A DNA stretch of 64,000 nt from Synechocystis sp. PCC 6714 (GCF_000478825.2 NZ_CP007542.1:1054001-1118000); one strand, 5' to 3'. Numbered from the stretch's first letter, positions 37,502-47,123 are shown. A program made the numbers and translations. The notes: a model not told the origin generated them from the letters alone.

Positions 37502-38063
37502 GGCTGGAGAATACTGGGATCAGTATTATTAAATTATTAAGGCCTGTGCTAGAATCAAACCTCAATAGATAACAGTATCAAGTCAGCCTAATTTTTGTCG
37601 CCTAAAAGTGTACTAAGTTTGCCTAACTTCTGTATTTAGGACGACAAAGAGCGGGGGAACCAATTCTGGGGCTTATTTCTAAGTAAATTAGGAAGGAAAA
37701 ACTCTCATTTCTAGCCCGTCAGCTAACCCCGTAGGCATTGAGGGAGGACTAATAAATCATCATTGTTCAACGATGTTTTGACTTTATTCAGGAACTCAGC
37801 TACGGACGCGACTGTTATTTCATCCTGTTCTAAATAAAGTTGAGATTGATGATGAAAGAATTTTTTGATTAATTGTTGTTCATATTTGCCACTAACTGGG
37901 GAAAAGTTTTTGCCTCCTGGTTTTGTGCTAGTTACAGCCTAGTTATGCCCTGGTCTGATTGTCTGCAGGCTAGAAACTCTGGCTATTGCTTGTGGGCTAA
38001 TTTTTTTGCTTTTGCTATTTTTTTAATCACGGCTTACTTTAACTTTAATCGTCCGGAGATTTT
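37502..38063. other. Intergenic region with a long imperfect inverted repeat
   Basis: About 560 bp without a convincing gene. Positions 37756-37855 form an imperfect inverted repeat: TCATCA, TTCAAC and ACTTTATTCAGGAAC on the left face GTTCTAAATAAAGT, GTTGAG and TGATGA on the right. A 74-codon open frame at 37873-38097 overlaps the start of the next gene and has no recognisable domain. The transporter has GGAG 6 nt before its ATG. Confidence 0.5.
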
Positions 38064-39413
38064 ATGGTGGCCAATATACCTGCTTTGCTCTCCCTAGGGA
38101 TTTTCATTGGAGTTATCCTCCTAATCATGTCGGAGAAACTCCACTTAACCATAGCGGCTTTTCTGGGAGCATTAATCCTCGTTTTTACCCATGTAATTAC
38201 CCTTAAGGAAGGCATTGATTACATCAGCCAAAGTTATGCCACCCTAGCGTTATTCTTTGGGGTGATGGTCCTGGTGAGATCCTTTGAGCCGACTAGGATT
38301 TTTGAGTATTTAGCCACCCAAATGGTACTACTGGCCCAAGGGAGTGGGAAACTACTCCTCCTAGGGGTAATTGCCATCACCACCCCCATCTGTGCGGTAT
38401 TGCCCAATGCCACCACGGTTATGCTTTTGGCTCCGCTAATTCCGCCCTTGGCTCAGGAAATTGGTGTGGATTTTGTGCCGATATTAATCCTAATGGTCTT
38501 TGTGGCCAACAGTGCCGGACTATTAACCCTAGTGGGGGATCCAGCAACTTTTATTGTCGGTGATGCCATTAATATTAGTTTTAATGATTACCTATTTAAA
38601 CTCAGTTTTATGGGGGTTTTAGCTATTATTAGTATTGTGGTGATCACTCCTTTTTTATTCCGACATATTTGGCGCAGCCGTTTTACCCATCTAGAAGATT
38701 TACCCCATCCTAAAATCAATCATCCGAAGGTATTAATGGCCGGTGGGGTTATTATCGCTTTAGTGCTTATCTTTTTTGTCATTGGCGAAAATTTGCCAGT
38801 TCCCATTCCCCCTGCGTCGGTGGCTTTAATGGGAGCTTGCCTTGCTTTATTGCTGGCCCACCAAAGCAAAATTGATACTGTACATAATATTTTACGGGAC
38901 GTGGATTGGAGTACTTTGATCTTCTTTATGTCCATTTTTGTCATTATTGGTTCTTTGGAAAAAACCGGAGTGACTGCTTCCCTAGCCCAACTTTTAGCTG
39001 TGGTGGTGGGTCAAAACATTGCTTTCGGCGCGATCGTTTTAATATTTACAGTAGGGTTACTATCCAGTGTGGTACCCAATATTACCTTGGTGGTGGCCAT
39101 GGTGCCCTTACTCAAGCAATACGTGGTTAATATTGGCCTTGCCGGGCCAGAAGTGTTGAGCCCTGACTTTGCCGGACAATTTCCCCCTGCGGTGTTGCCA
39201 TTGTTTTACGCCATGATGTTTGGCGCCACTTTAGGCGGTAACGGCACTTTGGTAGGGGCTTCCTCCAATATTGTGGCAGCGGGCATTTCTGAACAACACG
39301 GCCGACCAATTTCTTTTCATCGTTTTCTCCGCTATGGTTTACCGGTGATGGGGGTGCAATTAGTTGTGGCCGCCGCATTTGTGGCCTGGTTGATGTTAAC
39401 CCAAGCAGGTTAA
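38064..39413 (+). CDS. Ion transporter (ArsB/NhaD/P-protein superfamily)
   Basis: A 449-residue permease with about eleven hydrophobic helices. Family segments include CAVLPNATTVMLLAPLIPPL, FVANSAGLLTLVGDPATFIV and GATLGGNGTLVGASSNIVAA; the two G-D/N-x-x-T/L-V-G-like hairpins are typical of the IT superfamily, which includes ArsB, NhaD and the P protein. The substrate could be sodium, an organic anion or another ion; arsenite is unlikely to be assignable, as no arsR or arsC is adjacent. It lies 141 bp upstream of pta on the same strand. Confidence 0.85.
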   Translation: MVANIPALLSLGIFIGVILLIMSEKLHLTIAAFLGALILVFTHVITLKEGIDYISQSYATLALFFGVMVLVRSFEPTRIFEYLATQMVLLAQGSGKLLLLGVIAITTPICAVLPNATTVMLLAPLIPPLAQEIGVDFVPILILMVFVANSAGLLTLVGDPATFIVGDAINISFNDYLFKLSFMGVLAIISIVVITPFLFRHIWRSRFTHLEDLPHPKINHPKVLMAGGVIIALVLIFFVIGENLPVPIPPASVALMGACLALLLAHQSKIDTVHNILRDVDWSTLIFFMSIFVIIGSLEKTGVTASLAQLLAVVVGQNIAFGAIVLIFTVGLLSSVVPNITLVVAMVPLLKQYVVNIGLAGPEVLSPDFAGQFPPAVLPLFYAMMFGATLGGNGTLVGASSNIVAAGISEQHGRPISFHRFLRYGLPVMGVQLVVAAAFVAWLMLTQAG

Positions 39414-39554
39414 TGGGAAGATTGAAACTCGTCTTGCGTGGGGGAGGGATGATTTTTATCCAAAGCCATCGTCTGCCCCACTGAGTTAGGGAAAGGCCAG
39501 GAAAAAAGACCAGCACAGGGAAGTTATAGTGGCCCCAGTCAAACGAGATTAACA

Positions 39555-41648
39555 ATGACTAGTTCCCTTTACTTGAGCACCACCGAAGCCCGCAGTGGGA
39601 AGTCCCTAGTGGTGTTGGGCATTTTAGATTTAATTCTCAAAAAAACCACTCGCATTGCCTATTTTCGCCCCATTATCCAAGATCCAATCAATGGCAAACA
39701 CGATAACAATATCATTCTAGTGTTGGAAAATTTTCGGCTCCAACAAACCTATACTGATTCCTTTGGTTTGTATTTCCATGAGGCGGTCAGTTTAGCGGGG
39801 GAGGGAGCCATTGATGAGGTCTTAGACCGCATTTTGGCTAAATATCGCCATTTGGCCGATCAGGTGGATTTCATTCTCTGTGAAGGTTCTGATTATTTGG
39901 GGGAAGAATCAGCTTTTGAGTTTAATCTCAATACCAAGATCGCCAAGATGTTAAATTGCCCTATTTTGCTGTTGGGGAATGCCATGGGCAATACCATTGA
40001 GGACAGTTTGCAGCCCATTGAAATGGCCCTCAATGCCTATGGAGAACAATTCTGCCAAGTGGTGGGGGTAATTATTAACCGAGTTCAGCCGCAATTGGTA
40101 CCTGCAATTCAAGCTCAACTGGAAAAACTTTACGGCGATCGCCGGATGGTTTTGGGTACTATTCCCCAGGACACCATGCTGAAAAGTTTACGCCTGAGGG
40201 AAATTGTCAGTGGTTTAAACGCCCAGGTGCTCAGCGGTGCGGATTTGCTCGATAACTTGGTCTATAACCATTTGGTGGTGGCTATGCACATTGCCCATGC
40301 TCTCCATTGGTTGCACGAGAAAAATACTCTGGTCATTACCCCCGGCGATCGGGGGGACATTATTCTGGGGGTAATGCAGGCTCACCGTTCCCTCAACTAT
40401 CCCAGCATTGCCGGTATCTTGCTCACAGCGGACTATCATCCTGAACCAGCAATTATGAAACTAATTGAAGGTTTGCCCGATGCCCCTCCCCTGTTGCTGA
40501 CCAGTACCCATACCCACGAAACTTCCGCTCGTTTGGAGGCAATTCATCCCGCCCTCAGTCCCACGGATAATTACAAAATCCGCCATAGCATTGCCCTATT
40601 TCAAAGGCAGATTGATGGGGAAAAGTTACTTAATTACCTCAAAACCATTCGTAGTCAGGGGGTCACCCCTAAATTATTTCTTTATAACCTAGTCCAGGCA
40701 GCCACCGCCACCCAACGACATATTGTTTTACCGGAGGGAGAAGACGTTCGCATTCTCAAAGCCGCCGCTAGTTTGACTAACCATGGCATTGTGCGTTTAA
40801 CTCTACTGGGTAACATTGAGGCCATCGAACAGGCGGTAAAAATTAATCATATTGACCTAGATCTGGGCAAAGTTCGTCTCATGGACCCCAAAACTAGCCC
40901 TGACCGGGAACGCTACGCGGAGACCTATTACCAGTTAAGAAAACATAAGGGAGTCACTCTAGCCATGGCACGGGATACCCTCACCGATATTTCCTATTTT
41001 GGGACAATGATGGTGTATTTGGGGGAAGCGGATGGCATGGTGTCTGGCTCCGTTAATACCACCCAACATACGGTGCGTCCAGCTTTGCAAATTATTAAAA
41101 CTCAGCCCGGGTTTTCCCTTGTTTCTTCTGTCTTTTTTATGTGTTTGGAAGACCGAGTATTGGTATACGGCGATTGTGCGGTCAATCCCGATCCCAATGC
41201 GGAACAGTTGGCGGAAATTGCCCTTAGTTCTGCGGCCACGGCGAGAAATTTTGGCATTGAACCCAAGGTAGCACTATTGTCCTATTCTTCTGGTTCTTCT
41301 GCCCAGGGGGCTGATGTGGAAAAAGTGCGCCAAGCCACGGCGATCGCCAAGGAAAGGGAACCAGATTTGGCTTTGGCAGGGCCTATTCAGTATGATGCAG
41401 CGGTAGATCCCACTGTGGCTGCCCAAAAAATGCCTGGGTCAGCGGTGGCCGGCCAAGCAACGGTATTTATTTTCCCCGACCTCAATACGGGTAATAACAC
41501 TTACAAAGCAGTACAACGGGAAACAAAGGCGATCGCCATTGGGCCAATTTTGCAGGGACTGAATAAACCAGTCAACGATCTCAGTCGAGGTTGTTTAGTG
41601 GAAGACATTATCAACACAGTGGTGATCACAGCTCTGCAGGTCAAATGA
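39555..41648 (+). CDS. pta: Phosphate acetyltransferase
   Basis: Interconverts acetyl-CoA and acetyl phosphate for acetate overflow and fermentation. The 697-residue protein has an N-terminal P-loop-like, BioD-related domain (STTEARSGKSLVVLGIL), a DRTGG-type middle domain (residues ~215-330), and the C-terminal PTA/PTB catalytic domain from about residue 375 (HIVLPEGEDVRILKAA, GEADGMVSGSVNTT, LSYSSGSS). The length fits the long Pta form. ackA is not adjacent. Its last 54 bp overlap the tail of a broken DUF488 frame on the other strand. Confidence 0.95.
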   Translation: MTSSLYLSTTEARSGKSLVVLGILDLILKKTTRIAYFRPIIQDPINGKHDNNIILVLENFRLQQTYTDSFGLYFHEAVSLAGEGAIDEVLDRILAKYRHLADQVDFILCEGSDYLGEESAFEFNLNTKIAKMLNCPILLLGNAMGNTIEDSLQPIEMALNAYGEQFCQVVGVIINRVQPQLVPAIQAQLEKLYGDRRMVLGTIPQDTMLKSLRLREIVSGLNAQVLSGADLLDNLVYNHLVVAMHIAHALHWLHEKNTLVITPGDRGDIILGVMQAHRSLNYPSIAGILLTADYHPEPAIMKLIEGLPDAPPLLLTSTHTHETSARLEAIHPALSPTDNYKIRHSIALFQRQIDGEKLLNYLKTIRSQGVTPKLFLYNLVQAATATQRHIVLPEGEDVRILKAAASLTNHGIVRLTLLGNIEAIEQAVKINHIDLDLGKVRLMDPKTSPDRERYAETYYQLRKHKGVTLAMARDTLTDISYFGTMMVYLGEADGMVSGSVNTTQHTVRPALQIIKTQPGFSLVSSVFFMCLEDRVLVYGDCAVNPDPNAEQLAEIALSSAATARNFGIEPKVALLSYSSGSSAQGADVEKVRQATAIAKEREPDLALAGPIQYDAAVDPTVAAQKMPGSAVAGQATVFIFPDLNTGNNTYKAVQRETKAIAIGPILQGLNKPVNDLSRGCLVEDIINTVVITALQVK

Positions 41649-42008
41649 CCGTGTTATGACAAAAAGTGGGCTGTTTAGGACATTTTCAATCTTCAGTAAT
41701 CTCTCTATTCCCCGCTGAAAAGCGTCGGTGGTGGCAATTTTTTCGTAGGGCGCCTTGCCGTCAACATAGCAATCTGGATTATCAGGCCGGGCCCCCAACT
41801 CTGCCCCCAGGAAAACATAGCGAATTTCCGCCATCGGTAAATAGGCCTGCAATGCTTGCTTATTAAAATGGGGCAAGTAGGGACTATAGGAGGACGAGCG
41901 TACGTCTGCCAGGGCTGTAATACCATGACCATCCAAAGGTTTCATAAATTTTTCTTGACTATGGTTAGAATGGCCAATAGTAAATAGGGGTTGTACAGTT
42001 ATAGTCAA
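41595..42008 (-). pseudogene. Truncated DUF488 gene
   Basis: The frame encodes the N-terminal ~110 residues of a DUF488 protein: FTIGHSNHSQEKFMKPLDGH, ALADVRSSSYSPYLPHFNK and EIRYVFLGAELGARPDN. The family's C-terminal part with its conserved Cys-His-Arg segment is missing. From about 41678 the frame runs on into non-homologous sequence and the antisense of pta. The only start codon is a TTG inside a 95-bp miniature element that abuts the 5' end. It is therefore damaged at both ends and probably not functional. Confidence 0.75.
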
Positions 42009-42094
42009 TCAAAGTAAGATTGAGATGACTAAGTCCTTTACCAAAGACGCTTTTAGCTCCGTTCAGTGTCTTACTTTTAATTAAATCAACTATA
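42000..42094 (+). repeat. 95-bp miniature element, copy 3
   Basis: Starts TATAGTCAATCAAAGTAAGA and ends AATTAAATCAACTATA, with TTTACCAAAGACGCTTTTAG in the centre. It covers the 5' edge of the broken DUF488 gene, which suggests the insertion separated that gene from its promoter and start codon. Confidence 0.78.
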
Positions 42095-42330
42095 ACCCTC
42101 TTTCGTCAGTCTGAGCAGGAAATTTCAGACCAAATCACCAAAACTCTTTGATAGCATAGGTTTTAGGGATCGTACTCAATAAAAATTCCATCTCCTATTT
42201 TTTCTCTTCAAATAATGCTGAGAGGCATACCTGGTAAGAACCTTAGCGATTCAAGTTTAAATTTGTTTCCGAGATCGACGGAAGGGGGATAATCCTCTAT
42301 TTCGGTTTTTGCTTATAGACTGCCTGTTAA

Positions 42331-43206
42331 CTAATCAATTTCCGGATCTAACACTTCCACTATGGGTTCTTCTGTCTCTTTTTCTAGAACCAAAGGGGCT
42401 TCTATTTTTTGTTGTAAAGGCAAGGGTTCCACCTGACGTTGAGGCACTACAGCCTTTTCTAATTCCGGCAGGGCCACCAATTGCCGTTGTTTTTCCCGAA
42501 CCTGATTGGGCAGAAGCATGGGCAGAGGTTCATTCTCGTCCAACCAATAGGTAGCTACCGGCAGGGTATGTTCTAAGTCCTCCAGCAGTCGGGGAATAAT
42601 CATCACCGCATGGAGCTCGCCGATCCTTTCGGCTTCCTGCATACCGACCTCGATCGCCATGGCTACATTAGCCACGGTTCCCCGGACAATGGCAGTGCAA
42701 AGGCCGTCTCCAATGATTTCGTAGGAAGCTAATTGCACATCGGCGGATTTCAGCATTGCATCGGCGGCCCCCACCATAGCAGGAAAACCCCTAGTTTCCA
42801 GCAGGCCAATGGAACGGTTGCTCAAACGACTGTAACCCCGCTGTTGTTGAGCGATTTCCACCAGATGACTACCAATGGGAAACACCGCCTGGAGGTTAGG
42901 CATGGGCCGGGGAATAACCAATTTTGACACCAACTGTCCAAACTGTTCCGCCGTTCTGGCCCCCTCTTCCACTGCTAGACGCACATCGGCGACCTTTCCT
43001 CGTACCACCGCTGTGCAGTAACCACTGCCAATTTTTTCGTAGCCCACCAGGGTCACTTGGGAAGATTTCAGCATCATATCCGCTGTCCCCACGATCGCCG
43101 GAAAGCTTCTGGTGGAAACCAATCCCAAAGCACTATCACTGGGCTGGTGCTGATTTATTGGTTGATAGCTGGTGCGGGGGGAACGGGCAATGGGGACACT
43201 AGTCAT
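42331..43206 (-). CDS. ccmO: Carboxysome shell protein CcmO (tandem BMC domains)
   Basis: CcmO is a double-domain shell protein of the beta-carboxysome. From the ATG at 43206 the product is 291 residues. It has two BMC domains: LGLVSTRSFPAIVGTADMML to about residue 115, and IGLLETRGFPAMVGAADAML to about 225, each with the pore-loop context seen in BMC proteins (GSGYCTAVVRG, GDGLCTAIVRG). A charged, Pro/Glu-rich tail follows. An in-frame TTG at 43293 could add 29 residues, but CcmO proteins I remember have short N-termini. As in many cyanobacteria, ccmO lies away from the main ccm operon; here it is 131 bp downstream of cysE. Confidence 0.93.
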   Translation of the reverse strand: MTSVPIARSPRTSYQPINQHQPSDSALGLVSTRSFPAIVGTADMMLKSSQVTLVGYEKIGSGYCTAVVRGKVADVRLAVEEGARTAEQFGQLVSKLVIPRPMPNLQAVFPIGSHLVEIAQQQRGYSRLSNRSIGLLETRGFPAMVGAADAMLKSADVQLASYEIIGDGLCTAIVRGTVANVAMAIEVGMQEAERIGELHAVMIIPRLLEDLEHTLPVATYWLDENEPLPMLLPNQVREKQRQLVALPELEKAVVPQRQVEPLPLQQKIEAPLVLEKETEEPIVEVLDPEID

Positions 43207-43337
43207 TGTTGGGAAATTCGGCACAACCGGAGAGGATTGGGGCCGCTGTGGCGATCGCCTTCCATAATAACTCACCGAGTTGGAAGGACTCAATTGAAGG
43301 CTGGGGGAGTAAAAACTAGACCCAATGGAATTACTTA

Positions 43338-44087
43338 CTACAGCGTACCACCCAAAAATTCTTCAATCTCCCGATCGCCAAGGCGACAGAGCACGGGTTC
43401 CCGGTCAGTTTCCGAGCAAGAACGATAATCCGATTCCCACTGCTGTTCCGACTGTTGTTTTTGTAAGTTGGCCACCTGTTGCTCCAAAAGTTCAATGCGC
43501 TCCAACAGAAGACGAATTACTTTACCTTCCGAGTCTGGTAATTTGCCATGCTCCAAAGGATTTACCCTTTCCCCGGAAGGATGGACCATGCGGCCAGGCA
43601 CCCCCACCACAGTGAAATCCGGCGGCACATCCCGCAAAACCACCGAACCAGCCCCAATACGTACATTATCGCCGATGGCAATATTACCTAAAACCTTAGC
43701 CCCAGCCCCCACCACCACGTTTTCCCCCAGGGTGGGATGGCGTTTGCCACTTTCTTTTCCCGTTCCCCCTAACGTTACCCCCTGGTAGATCAAGGAATAA
43801 TCGCCCACAATCGCGGTTTCACCAATCACTACTCCCATGCCATGGTCGATGAATACCCCCTGGCCAATTTGGGCCCCCGGGTGAATTTCAATGCCGGTTA
43901 AAAAACGGGCAATGTGGGACATTAAGCGGGGGAAGAAAGGTAGCCCCAGAGTATAAAGGCGATGGGAAAATCTGTGTATTAGTAGAGCTTGTAAACCAGG
44001 ATAGCAAAAAAGCACCTCTAACCAATTGCGGGCGGCGGGATCTCGCTCGAAAATAATCCGAAAGTCAGCAATTAGTGAATTTAGCAC
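43338..44087 (-). CDS. cysE: Serine O-acetyltransferase
   Basis: Acetylates serine in the first step of cysteine synthesis. The 249-residue protein has the N-terminal helical region (FERDPAARNWLEVLFCYPGL) and a left-handed beta-helix of hexapeptide repeats (IEIHPGAQIGQGVFIDHGMG, VTLGGTGKESGKRHPTLGEN). Translation starts at GTG. It lies between ccaA (86 bp upstream) and ccmO on one strand, so all three may share a transcript. Confidence 0.95.
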   Translation of the reverse strand: MLNSLIADFRIIFERDPAARNWLEVLFCYPGLQALLIHRFSHRLYTLGLPFFPRLMSHIARFLTGIEIHPGAQIGQGVFIDHGMGVVIGETAIVGDYSLIYQGVTLGGTGKESGKRHPTLGENVVVGAGAKVLGNIAIGDNVRIGAGSVVLRDVPPDFTVVGVPGRMVHPSGERVNPLEHGKLPDSEGKVIRLLLERIELLEQQVANLQKQQSEQQWESDYRSCSETDREPVLCRLGDREIEEFLGGTL

Positions 44088-44173
44088 CCGGTCAATACCT
44101 ACCTAAAATTTGCATTGTTGATGTCTATCGGACAAAAGCTTGAAGGGGTTTTCAACCAGTCTAACGGCCATGG

Positions 44174-44998
44174 TTACCGGGAACCCCGATAAATACGCTC
44201 CGCCTGTTCCTTCGGTAGATGACCAAAACCTGGCAGAGGGGAAAGTTGGGGGGAAGGGGACTTTTTCCCGTTGCCATTCTGGGGGGGAGTTTTACCAGGA
44301 ACCTTGAAAGAATCGTAGGAAATCAAAGGGGAGTTAGGGTGTAATTCATACCCATATTCCGGTTCTAGAGCGTTAATGCGGCTTTGGGGCGGGACAAAAT
44401 CGTGGAGCACTCCGTCATAAGCCAAAACCTCGCCGGTCTCAATGCGATAAATCCAGCCATGGAGGGAAAGATTACCCTTATGGAGCCGGGAATGGATGGC
44501 GGGATAGGTTTGGAGATTTTTCAGTTGGGTGAGAATATTTTCCGCCACAGTAACTTCAATCAAATCTTCCCCTTCCAGATGGCCATAGTTATCCAACACC
44601 AGGCGACGGGTAGCTTCTGTGTGCTTCAGCCAATCGAACACCAGAGGTAGTTTTTCTTGAAGAGAATTGAGTTTCAGCAAACCCTTCATGGCTCCACAAT
44701 GGGAATGGCCACAGACAATGATCTGATTAATTTCCAGTGCCACTAGGGCATATTCCATAGCAGCCCCTTCCCCACCGTTGGCCGCTCCGTAGGGGGGAAT
44801 GATGTTGCCAGCGTTGCGAATAACAAACAGATCGCCCACTTCCGACTGGGTGATTAGATTGGGATCCACCCGGGAATCAGAACAGCAGATGAACAAAATA
44901 CGGGGATGTTGGCCGTGGGAAAGTTGCTCAAAGAGGTCACGGTGGGAGGAAAAATAACCCTCTCGAAATTTTTGTAGTCCCTCGATGAGTCTTTGCAT
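44174..44998 (-). CDS. ccaA: Carboxysomal beta-carbonic anhydrase CcaA
   Basis: Dehydrates bicarbonate inside the carboxysome to feed Rubisco (also called IcfA). Starting at MQRLIEGLQKFREGYF the protein is 274 residues, the length I remember for the PCC 6803 enzyme. Zinc-site residues are Cys39, Asp41 and Arg43 in ICCSDSRVDP, and His98 and Cys101 in GHSHCGAM. The C-terminal ~75 residues beyond the catalytic core, Pro/Gly/Ser-rich, are the extension that tethers CcaA to other carboxysome proteins. A longer upstream frame to 45154 is rejected because it overlaps the divergent panC promoter. Confidence 0.96.
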   Translation of the reverse strand: MQRLIEGLQKFREGYFSSHRDLFEQLSHGQHPRILFICCSDSRVDPNLITQSEVGDLFVIRNAGNIIPPYGAANGGEGAAMEYALVALEINQIIVCGHSHCGAMKGLLKLNSLQEKLPLVFDWLKHTEATRRLVLDNYGHLEGEDLIEVTVAENILTQLKNLQTYPAIHSRLHKGNLSLHGWIYRIETGEVLAYDGVLHDFVPPQSRINALEPEYGYELHPNSPLISYDSFKVPGKTPPQNGNGKKSPSPQLSPLPGFGHLPKEQAERIYRGSR

Positions 44999-45155
44999 AC
45001 GATCGCCGTTAATGGAATTCCAGCCTCCCATTGTATCATTGAAGACTTGCGGCAGAAGGTCTAGGCCAAAGGGGCAATGGGCTGAAAATTTCGGCCAACG
45101 TGCTGGCCATAGACCGGCCTGGTTGGCAAAAAATCCAAGGGATAGCAAAGGCAAA

Positions 45156-46688
45156 ATGGTGCAGGTTTTTCGGACAATAGCAGGGTTACAAACCTATCTC
45201 CGCAATGCTGGTCGGGGTAAATCCATTGGCTTGGTGCCCACCATGGGGGCCCTCCACGCTGGCCATGGTAGTTTGCTCAAACGGGCCATAGCAGAAACGG
45301 ATCTGGTGGTGCTGTCTATTTTTGTCAATCCGCTCCAGTTTGGTCCCCAGGAGGATTTAGAACGTTACCCCCGCAATTTTGATGGCGATCGCCAATGGGC
45401 GGAATCTTTAGGGGTGGCAGCAATTTTTGCTCCGACGGTGGCGGATTTAGGCATTGACACCAAGGGAGGTCAAACCAGCGTACTCCCTCCCCCGGCTATG
45501 ACAGAGATTTTATGTGGGGCCCATCGTCCCGGCCATTTCCAGGGAGTGGCCACCATTGTCACCAAATTGTTCACCATTATCTGCCCTGATGTGGCCTATT
45601 TCGGTGAAAAAGATGCCCAACAATTGGCCATTGTGCGTCGCCTAGTGCGGGATTTAAACTTAACCGTTAATATCCGTAGTTGCCCTACGGTACGGGAAGA
45701 GTCCGGCTTGGCCATGAGTTCCCGCAATCAATATTTGACCAGTCAGGAAAAGGAACAGGCTGCGGTGCTATACCGAAGTTTACAAGCCGCCCAACAACAA
45801 TATCGCCATGGCGATCGCCAAGCGTCTTCCCTGTTAACCAGCGCTGAGGCAATTTTGGCCACGGAACCGGCCGTTAAGGTGCAATATTTGCAACTGGTGG
45901 AAGCTGACATCCTCCAGCCCATTACCGGGGAGTTACCTGGTCAAAGTCCCGTCCTAATGGCGATCGCCGCCTATGTGGGTCAAACCCGTTTAATTGATAA
46001 TCTTGTGCTAAATAATCGACTGCCCATTATTGCCATTGATGGCCCCGCTGGAGCTGGAAAATCCACCGTAACCAGGCAAGTGGCGGACCGTTTGGAGTTG
46101 ACCTATTTAGACACTGGGGCCATGTACCGGGCCTTGGCCTGGCTGATTTTGAATCAAGGCGTTGATTCCCAGGATGAAGCGGCCGTAGCGGAACTGACCA
46201 GCCCGGCTGAAATTGAACTAATTTCCCGCCCTGCGCCCCAGTTAACCGGCGTGAAGGTAAATGGACAGGATGTCAGCGATGCTATTCGTACCCCAACAGT
46301 AACCCAGTTGGTTTCCACCATTGCTGCCCAGGGAGCCGTTCGGGCCAAGTTGCTAAAACTACAAAGACAATATGGCGATCGAGGGGGAATAGTGGCGGAA
46401 GGTCGGGATATTGGTACCCAGGTTTTTCCCAATGCAGAACTGAAAATTTTCCTCACCGCTTCAGTGCAGGAACGGGCCCGCCGTCGCCTCAAAGATTTTG
46501 AAGCCCAGGGCAATCAGACCGTGGATTTATCCCAATTGGAAGCGGACATTGCCCAACGGGATTACCTCGACAGCACCAGGGCGATCGCCCCTTTGCAAAA
46601 AGCAGGGGATGCGGTAGAAATTGTCAGCGACGACCTCACCATTGCCGAGGTGGTAGAGATAATTATTGATCTTTACAAAGCAATTTAA
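45156..46688 (+). CDS. panC/cmk: Fused pantothenate synthetase / cytidylate kinase
   Basis: A 510-residue bifunctional fusion. Residues 1 to ~280 are PanC, joining pantoate and beta-alanine (IGLVPTMGALHAGHGSLL, VVLSIFVNPLQFGP, YFGEKDAQQLAIVRRLVRDL). Residues ~290-510 are cytidylate kinase, phosphorylating CMP/dCMP (IIAIDGPAGAGKSTVTRQVA with the P-loop, then LTYLDTGAMYRALAW and VAEGRDIGTQVFPNA). The fusion is usual in cyanobacteria. The ATG at 45156 (MVQVFRTIAGLQTYL) was chosen over an upstream start at 44985 that would overlap ccaA. Confidence 0.95.
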   Translation: MVQVFRTIAGLQTYLRNAGRGKSIGLVPTMGALHAGHGSLLKRAIAETDLVVLSIFVNPLQFGPQEDLERYPRNFDGDRQWAESLGVAAIFAPTVADLGIDTKGGQTSVLPPPAMTEILCGAHRPGHFQGVATIVTKLFTIICPDVAYFGEKDAQQLAIVRRLVRDLNLTVNIRSCPTVREESGLAMSSRNQYLTSQEKEQAAVLYRSLQAAQQQYRHGDRQASSLLTSAEAILATEPAVKVQYLQLVEADILQPITGELPGQSPVLMAIAAYVGQTRLIDNLVLNNRLPIIAIDGPAGAGKSTVTRQVADRLELTYLDTGAMYRALAWLILNQGVDSQDEAAVAELTSPAEIELISRPAPQLTGVKVNGQDVSDAIRTPTVTQLVSTIAAQGAVRAKLLKLQRQYGDRGGIVAEGRDIGTQVFPNAELKIFLTASVQERARRRLKDFEAQGNQTVDLSQLEADIAQRDYLDSTRAIAPLQKAGDAVEIVSDDLTIAEVVEIIIDLYKAI

Positions 46689-46734
46689 TAAGTTATGGCA
46701 AAGAGTAAGATAATCAGTACAGTTCTCTCAATGC

Positions 46735-46829
46735 TGTAGTGAATCAAAGTAAGATTGAGACGACTAAGGTCTTTACCAATGCTGCTTTTAGCTCTGGTCA
46801 GTGTCTTACTCTCAATTAAATCAACTATA
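46735..46829 (+). repeat. 95-bp miniature element, copy 4
   Basis: Starts TGTAGTGAATCAAAGTAAGA and ends TCAATTAAATCAACTATA, with GTCTTTACCAATGCTGCTTT in the centre. It lies 11 bp from an IS630 transposase fragment, which supports a common origin. Confidence 0.75.
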
Positions 46830-46840
46830 CATTCAATGCA

Positions 46841-46992
46841 GAAGAAATAAGCGACTCTCCATTGCTAATCAACCGAGAAAGATAGCGTTTTAGTTTTGTC
46901 CAGAACTTCTCAATTTTGTCCAATTTCGGTGAATATGGTGGCAAGAATATGACCTCACCCCCGGCTTTTGCTAGCAAGTTCTTTATTCTTTT
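46841..46992 (-). pseudogene. IS630-family transposase C-terminal remnant, second copy
   Basis: On the minus strand this encodes LLAKAGGEVIFLPPYSPKLD, then KIEKFWTKLKRYLSRLISNG and ESLIS, clearly related to the fragment at 30479-30640. Only the end of the DDE domain remains. Confidence 0.78.
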
Positions 46993-47003
46993 CTAAGGGT
47001 AAT

Positions 47004-47041
47004 AAAAATCCCCCTCCCAGTTAGTCAAGGAAGAGGGATAA
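47004..47041 (-). terminator. Rho-independent-like terminator after groEL
   Basis: On the minus strand, ATCCCTCTTCC pairs with GGGAGGGGGAT (11 bp with two G-U pairs) across a 10-nt loop, followed by TTTTTATT. It lies about 80 bp after the groEL stop. Confidence 0.75.
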
Positions 47042-47123
47042 AAGGCGACAGAGCCTTCAGATTAGCAATAATGGGCCAGCAATTCTATCGCCTAACAAAC
47101 GGGGAAAATTTATATGGGTTTTA

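Noticed and set aside
37873-38097. 74-codon frame with a hydrophobic segment
   Set aside because: It overlaps the start of the ion transporter and shows no recognisable domain; the transporter has its own ribosome-binding site.
44999-45154. N-terminal extension of ccaA
   Set aside because: It would overlap the divergent panC leader, and CcaA starts at MQRLIEG with the expected 274-residue length.
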